NCBI RefSeq assembly: GCF_945873775.1
Contig: NZ_CAMCEC010000001.1
Coordinates: 124,001-188,000, forward strand
Source of the DNA: an uncultured Treponema sp.
GTDB taxonomy: Bacteria > Spirochaetota > Spirochaetia > Treponematales > Treponemataceae
Length of the DNA: 64,000 nucleotides
Direction of reading: 5' to 3'
Under the pieces are notes generated by a model. It searched no databases. It saw nothing but the letters and a program-made list of their open reading frames with translations, and was not told the DNA's origin. Positions within the stretch are counted from its first letter, which is position 1; every line of letters begins with the position of its first letter. The translations under genes and the position numbers were made by a program. This document shows positions 60,236-64,000 of the stretch, piece by piece.

Positions 60236-60810
60236 TGGATAACCATAATTTAAGAATGAGACTAATGCTTGAGGCAGAAAAAGAAATTGTTGAAGGACTT
60301 ACTGAGACTGAACGCTACAGATATTTCTTAGGACGTATGCAGTTTTTGAAATATGAAAGCGGAAAAGAAAACCTGACAAGCTCTGACTGTTCGGGTTCTG
60401 TTTGTCTTGCTTTACTTTTGGCTACAGGCTGTGCAATCCGTGTTACGGCTGATAGCCTCTACCGTAAGTATTTTACAAAAAAGAATCCGGACAAGAACGA
60501 TATTCAGGCAGCCTTCTTTATAACTCTTTATGACAGAAAACTTGGTTCAAGAGTTTATAAGGAAAATGAAGTTTGCCATGTGGCCGGAGTTTGCGGAAAG
60601 GATGTTGTTCTGAACTGCGTGGAGCCTTATTCGGAGCTTAGAAGCTTGAATGATATGAAGCCTTATTACCAGGCAAACGATTACAGAATTATTGTACGTG
60701 GTCTGGACCGTGAGACACTACAGAAAGCAAGCGATGACAACGTGGATTTGTTTGGAGCTGATTATCAGTTTGAACAGATTAGAGAAGCAATTGACGGAGT
60801 ACGCGAATGA
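60232..60810 (+). CDS. Putative endolysin, NlpC/P60-like cysteine peptidase
   Basis: The 192-aa protein has SSDCSGSVCLALLLATG (about residues 50-66), matching the catalytic Cys region D-C-S-G of NlpC/P60 peptidases. CHVAGVCG about 60 residues later would supply the His. It lacks a signal peptide, as phage endolysins often do. Placement between two small membrane-protein genes fits a lysis cassette. GGGGG precedes the first of two adjacent ATG codons. Peptidoglycan cleavage is inferred. Confidence 0.65.
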   Translation: MMDNHNLRMRLMLEAEKEIVEGLTETERYRYFLGRMQFLKYESGKENLTSSDCSGSVCLALLLATGCAIRVTADSLYRKYFTKKNPDKNDIQAAFFITLYDRKLGSRVYKENEVCHVAGVCGKDVVLNCVEPYSELRSLNDMKPYYQANDYRIIVRGLDRETLQKASDDNVDLFGADYQFEQIREAIDGVRE

Positions 60811-61025
60811 TTAGTTTTAGATTTCAGAGATTGATAGAAAAGCTTCTTAGCGTGAAGTTTGTAATCTTTATTGTTGCAACTGTACTTCTTTGCTGCGGAG
60901 TTCTTGGTGGAGCTGAATGGCTGACCGTTGCTCTTACTGTAATTGCTGGAAGAGAAATTCAGAAATTTAAGGATTTCAAAATTCCAAGGAAGGTATCTGA
61001 TGAAGAAGCTTTGGGAAGTGATTAA
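60807..61025 (+). CDS. Small membrane protein, holin-like
   Basis: The 72-aa protein has one or two hydrophobic stretches (VKFVIFIVATVLLCCGVLGG and AEWLTVALTVIAG) and a basic cytoplasmic tail. It overlaps the lysin gene by four bases. Length and topology suit a small holin, but such sequences are too variable to be sure. Confidence 0.55.
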   Translation: MISFRFQRLIEKLLSVKFVIFIVATVLLCCGVLGGAEWLTVALTVIAGREIQKFKDFKIPRKVSDEEALGSD

Positions 61026-61290
61026 AAAGATTTTCATCTGGTTGGGTGCGATTCTTTCTGCAGTGTTCGTTGTGTTGTTCATTGGAGATAAGAAACGCTA
61101 CGAGGAAAAAGAAGTCATTGATGACAGCGAGGAGATAAATGCAAAAGCTGCTAAAAAACGTGAGGAAGCGATTGAGCGTATTTCTAATACTGATGCCCGT
61201 ACTTTGTGTGATTCTTACGGCTCAGTCTGTGACACAATTACCGACGGAAAAGAAAGATTTAGAAGACGCTGCAAGAGAGCTGACAATTGA
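61000..61290 (+). CDS. Membrane-anchored coiled-coil protein (i-spanin-like)
   Basis: The 96-aa protein starts at an ATG six bases after AAGGAAGG. It has an N-terminal membrane helix (IFIWLGAILSAVFVVLFIG) and a charged helical remainder (DDSEEINAKAAKKREEAIERI). This is the layout of an inner-membrane spanin. It overlaps the holin-like gene at its 5' end, and the next gene starts inside it in another frame, as in Rz/Rz1 pairs. Confidence 0.58.
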   Translation: MKKLWEVIKKIFIWLGAILSAVFVVLFIGDKKRYEEKEVIDDSEEINAKAAKKREEAIERISNTDARTLCDSYGSVCDTITDGKERFRRRCKRADN

Positions 61291-61567
61291 GGAAGTTATG
61301 AAAATTGCTGAAGAAGAAATTGAACGTACTGCTCAAGAGGCAGTTAAGGCTGCTTTACTGGAAGTTGGTGGCGAGCTTGCTTTTGAAAAAGAGAGAGCTG
61401 ACCAGATGGAAGCTGCAAAGCTTAATCTTGAATTGGAAAATCAGAAATTAAAAAAAGAGCTTTGTAAAAAGAATAATCAATTTTTTTATGGAGCTTTGAT
61501 TGGTGGAACTGGCGGAGTGATTGTTACTTCGCTTGTATTTGGATTAGTAATGGGGATTTGCAAATGA
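61139..61567 (+). CDS. Out-of-frame overlapping coiled-coil membrane protein (spanin partner?)
   Basis: The 142-aa frame starts within the previous gene in the +1 frame at an ATG four bases after GAGGAG, and continues 277 bases beyond its end. It has an N-terminal hydrophobic stretch (LSVFLILMPVLCVILTAQS), a Glu-rich coiled coil (about residues 38-110) and a C-terminal membrane helix (FFYGALIGGTGGVIVTSLVFGLV). The strong ribosome site makes the overlap real. An outer-spanin role is only suggested by gene order, because the lipobox is poor. Confidence 0.58.
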   Translation: MQKLLKNVRKRLSVFLILMPVLCVILTAQSVTQLPTEKKDLEDAARELTIEEVMKIAEEEIERTAQEAVKAALLEVGGELAFEKERADQMEAAKLNLELENQKLKKELCKKNNQFFYGALIGGTGGVIVTSLVFGLVMGICK

Positions 61568-62118
61568 TAACAAGTAAAGGAAAGTTTAAGGGATTGGTGA
61601 CTGTTACTGTTCGCGATTGTAACGGTCGTATTAAGTATTACAAGAATGGATTTTGGAGAAGTTTTTTAAGACTTCCTCAAAGACCAATGATTACAAAACA
61701 TCATAACACAATCACAACTCTGGGCGACAATCTGATTGCGGATATGATGATTAGTAATCCGACACAGAACAAGGTGGATGCAACAAACGGCTACATGCTT
61801 GTTGGAACCGGCTGGACTGGATCTACACCAAAGAATAACACATCCGTAAATACTGCAACCGGAACTTACAAAAAACTTGATACAGGTTATCCAAAAATTA
61901 AAGGAACATTCGGAGCAAGTGACGGCAACGTTGTTTTGTACAGAGCTTCTTTTGCTGCAGGAGATTTAAACGCTAACGGAATTAATGAAGTTGCTTTGAT
62001 GAACGGAAACACAGCTGCGGCAAAGTGCCTTGCTTATGCTCAGATTACTCCTTCTGTAAACGTAACTTCTGCAGATAGTCTGCAGATAGACTGGCAGATT
62101 ACTGTAAGCGGTTCATGA
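61564..62118 (+). CDS. Phage tail-fibre/appendage-like protein
   Basis: The 184-aa protein has a basic N-terminus and then a Gly/Asn/Thr-rich beta part (NGYMLVGTGWTGSTPKNNTSVN, then INEVALMNGNTAAAKCLAYAQITPSV). Similar sequences form the distal beta domains of tail fibres or receptor-binding proteins. The ATG at 61564 overlaps the previous stop. There is no clear family match. Confidence 0.58.
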   Translation: MITSKGKFKGLVTVTVRDCNGRIKYYKNGFWRSFLRLPQRPMITKHHNTITTLGDNLIADMMISNPTQNKVDATNGYMLVGTGWTGSTPKNNTSVNTATGTYKKLDTGYPKIKGTFGASDGNVVLYRASFAAGDLNANGINEVALMNGNTAAAKCLAYAQITPSVNVTSADSLQIDWQITVSGS

Positions 62119-62119
62119 T

Positions 62120-63529
62120 ATGAGTAACTCGATTGTTGGTAACAACGCTAATCCGACTGAGTGTTATACATGGTACGAAACTGAAGTTGGTGATGATGAA
62201 TATGAAGATTTAGAAGGTGAACTTGTTGATGAAGAGAATGTCTTTGGACACAGAGCTATCGTTCCAAAGAATTCTAATTCAACAAGTGTAACTATCTTCT
62301 ATTATTATTTAGCTCCAACTTCATCCTGGTATTGGGACTATAGCTATGGTGACCCATATAAGCCTGTAATACCAGTAGTGTTTGCAGCAGATTCTAACTG
62401 GCAGCTTACGCAATGCCTCAATACAACTTTTGTTGAACATACACTGACTGGACAAAGTAACGGCTGGAAAAGTTTTACTATTACACTTACTAGAAAACTT
62501 GTAGAAGGGGAACGGATCTTTTTTGGTGTGTATTCTGATCTTCTTGGCTATACGTCAACAGGAGAAATTGAAAGTTCAGAAACAACTACGAGTTACTTTT
62601 ACTGGACCAGGGCTAGAAGACGGGATTATGCAAATCAGATTACTTATCTTAGTTCTCCAGAGTTTATAAACCAGCAGAGAAACATATTTTGTGATTATGA
62701 AATGTGTATTTATATGCAATACGAAAATGAGCCGGATGGATTTTTCTATACTCGTACTGTACTTGGTAATGTGGGAGCTGCGGCAAGATTTAGCGGTAGA
62801 AGACTTGGAGCTGTAAGAAAGCCTACAGGACTTTGTGCACTTGGAAGTTCAAACAGAAGGATTGCTTTCTTTAAGTTTTCAAAAAATGAAAGCCTAAGTT
62901 TTTTAGATTCTGTTCAGAAGCTTCTTATTTTAATACGTTCATGCCTTTCCGGATTTTATTCAAGTGACAGCACAAGCCACATTGGAAATTATAAAAAAGA
63001 AATTGAAACAACGGCTGGAAACTATGAAAGTCTTACACGCTTTGGAGAGAACAAAAGAAGCTTTGAGGATGAGACAGAAATTATAGCACATCCATTTGCT
63101 TCGAGAATATTCTTCCGCACTGTTGAAACTGTAATGAGCTTTTGGGATTGGCTGAGAGGAAAAATTCGTGAAGCTAATTACGTTGTTACTTTATATACTC
63201 CTGTGGTTCTGGAAATTTCTTTGGGGGAAGACAATATGAAAAGGATTTATAAAGGGAAAAGTAAGCTTCGTGTATTGCTGAATTGTGGAGTTGATTTGAA
63301 CGGTTATGCGAGTGTGAATCTTGTTTGCCGTAAGCCTGATGATACTGTGGTGAGTTTTCCTTCTGTTGTAAAGGATGCGGATAATGGAATCATCTTTTAT
63401 GATGTTCAGTCTGCAAATGATTTTGACCAGAGTGGCTGGTGGACCTTTTGGCCAGAGTTTGTTTTTGATGATGACAGAACAAGCTGCGGAAAAGCAATCA
63501 GACGTTTTGTTTACGAGGTCGGAACATGA
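62120..63529 (+). CDS. Phage baseplate/tail protein with BppU-like C-terminal domain
   Basis: The 469-aa protein has a first half rich in Tyr, Trp, Ser and Thr (beta-sandwich-like, VTIFYYYLAPTSSWYWDY). A middle part is rich in Arg and Ser (about residues 230-340). The last 100 residues resemble a BppU-type N-terminal domain: GKSKLRVLLNCGVDLNGYASVNLVCRKPDDT, then NGIIFYDVQSANDFDQSGWWTFWPEF. BppU domains link receptor-binding proteins to baseplates. It overlaps the next gene by four bases. Confidence 0.58.
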   Translation: MSNSIVGNNANPTECYTWYETEVGDDEYEDLEGELVDEENVFGHRAIVPKNSNSTSVTIFYYYLAPTSSWYWDYSYGDPYKPVIPVVFAADSNWQLTQCLNTTFVEHTLTGQSNGWKSFTITLTRKLVEGERIFFGVYSDLLGYTSTGEIESSETTTSYFYWTRARRRDYANQITYLSSPEFINQQRNIFCDYEMCIYMQYENEPDGFFYTRTVLGNVGAAARFSGRRLGAVRKPTGLCALGSSNRRIAFFKFSKNESLSFLDSVQKLLILIRSCLSGFYSSDSTSHIGNYKKEIETTAGNYESLTRFGENKRSFEDETEIIAHPFASRIFFRTVETVMSFWDWLRGKIREANYVVTLYTPVVLEISLGEDNMKRIYKGKSKLRVLLNCGVDLNGYASVNLVCRKPDDTVVSFPSVVKDADNGIIFYDVQSANDFDQSGWWTFWPEFVFDDDRTSCGKAIRRFVYEVGT

Positions 63530-63870
63530 CAAAACGAAAAATCAAAATGCCTGATGATTATATTCCCATAGACATCTGGCATGAGGCAAAAGACTTTGTT
63601 GTAAATATTGGTGACGATATTACGATTTATAAGTCATTCAAAAATTTTCCAAACTGGAAACCAAGTGAGGAAGCTGACAAGTTTTGTGCCTGGTGGGATT
63701 TTGGACGATTCCGGGATTATCCACATTCTTTGATTCTTCTTTATGAAAAACTCGATGAGATTTATAAAACGATTGGAAGTGATGACGTTATGAATGGATA
63801 TGAACAGCTTATTTTTAAGCTTGTTCAGTTTTACAGAATCTTAAAAGAAAATGGAATGATTGATGACTGA
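63526..63870 (+). CDS. Phage protein of unknown function
   Basis: The 114-aa acidic protein begins MTKRKIKMPDDYIPIDIW and is rich in Trp, Asp and Phe (WKPSEEADKFCAWWDFGRFRDYP). It has no membrane segment. It overlaps both neighbours by a few bases, so it is translated as part of the late operon. No family was recognised. Confidence 0.55.
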   Translation: MTKRKIKMPDDYIPIDIWHEAKDFVVNIGDDITIYKSFKNFPNWKPSEEADKFCAWWDFGRFRDYPHSLILLYEKLDEIYKTIGSDDVMNGYEQLIFKLVQFYRILKENGMIDD

Positions 63871-64000
63871 TAAAGAACTTGAGAACATGGCTAGAGAAGC
63901 AGCCGTTGCAATTGGTCGTGATATGAAAACAAATAAGTTTGTTACAGGTGAAATGCAGTTTACAGACCTGACTAACGCAACTTATTTTATTAAGACATAC
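63863..64000 (+). CDS. Phage protein, partial at window end
   Basis: The frame opens at an ATG overlapping the previous stop by eight bases and runs 46 codons to the end of the window. It begins MTDKELENMAREAAVAIGRD. It continues the late operon; too little is present to name it. Confidence 0.5.
   Translation, partial: MTDKELENMAREAAVAIGRDMKTNKFVTGEMQFTDLTNATYFIKTY

Larger units (their letters stand above)
47310..64000 (+). mobile_element. Prophage integrated at tRNA-Lys (right end outside the window)
   Basis: An integrase beside the tRNA 3' end is followed by a head module (terminase, portal, HK97-type protease and capsid), connector-type genes, tail-like genes, a lysis cassette and fibre/baseplate-like genes, all on the plus strand with stop-start overlaps. 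The left boundary is inferred to lie within the tRNA 3' end; the matching attR is not in the window. No repressor, replication or long tape-measure gene is seen in this part. Confidence 0.88.

Overview
The window is a chromosomal segment of a spirochaete, most likely a host-associated Treponema. The signs are a V-type ATPase operon end, the PhoH / 7TM-HD / YbeY / CorC gene string, a long GlyA, poly-G tracts placed as in Treponema phase-variable genes, and moderately AT-rich DNA. The species is inferred from gene content only.

Layout. 1-17.7 kb is ordinary core genome, mostly on the minus strand: V-ATPase subunits, a PTS IIA protein, secG, a phytase-like lipoprotein, a TatD hydrolase, miaA, an RlmI-type methyltransferase, pgk, a TPR protein, the block CorC-like / ybeY / pgpH-like / phoH / SpoT-type HD protein, and valS. 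17.9-26.1 kb is a markedly AT-rich island that looks like a conflict or RNA-stress module. It holds a CARF-domain sensor (TM1812-like) paired with a small sigma-70-like factor, a leaderless Abi_2-type HEPN protein, and a RavA-ViaA pair with unusual extra domains. The MoxR/RavA ATPase starts with a LOTUS (OST-HTH)-like domain, and the ViaA/VWA partner starts with a HEPN-like segment carrying an R-x4-H motif. A nine-G tract sits inside the predicted ravA promoter. Divergent genes encode membrane or unknown proteins.

26.2-27.7 kb is a cassette bounded by 31-bp direct repeats exactly 1,400 bp apart. It carries a secreted formylglycine-enzyme-fold protein whose GC-rich C-terminus has the codon pattern of a diversity-generating-retroelement (DGR) variable region, plus a 22-bp T-rich tandem repeat. 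27.8-38.9 kb mixes glyA and envelope genes with accessory genes: ankyrin, a nuclease-like gene broken by one stop codon, a PUA-like protein, an unlisted 53-aa zinc-ribbon protein, Sel1, FRG and BspA-type LRR proteins. It also has two more homopolymeric G tracts, one breaking a lipoprotein reading frame and one inside the promoter spacer of an outer-membrane protein. 39.1-47.1 kb returns to metabolism and RNA biology: a GH2 glycosidase, adenosine deaminase, an RRM protein, an M28 peptidase, an EamA exporter, an RluA synthase and rsgA.

47.25 kb to the end is a prophage next to tRNA-Lys(UUU). Its order is integrase, excisionase-like gene, terminase, portal, a LuxR-type regulator with a degenerate receiver, protease, capsid, connector genes, a YhcG-type PD-(D/E)XK cargo gene, tail-like genes, a lysis cassette with an out-of-frame overlapping spanin-like pair, and tail-fibre/baseplate-like genes. 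It is cut by the window edge. No repressor, replication gene or long tape-measure gene is visible in the part shown.
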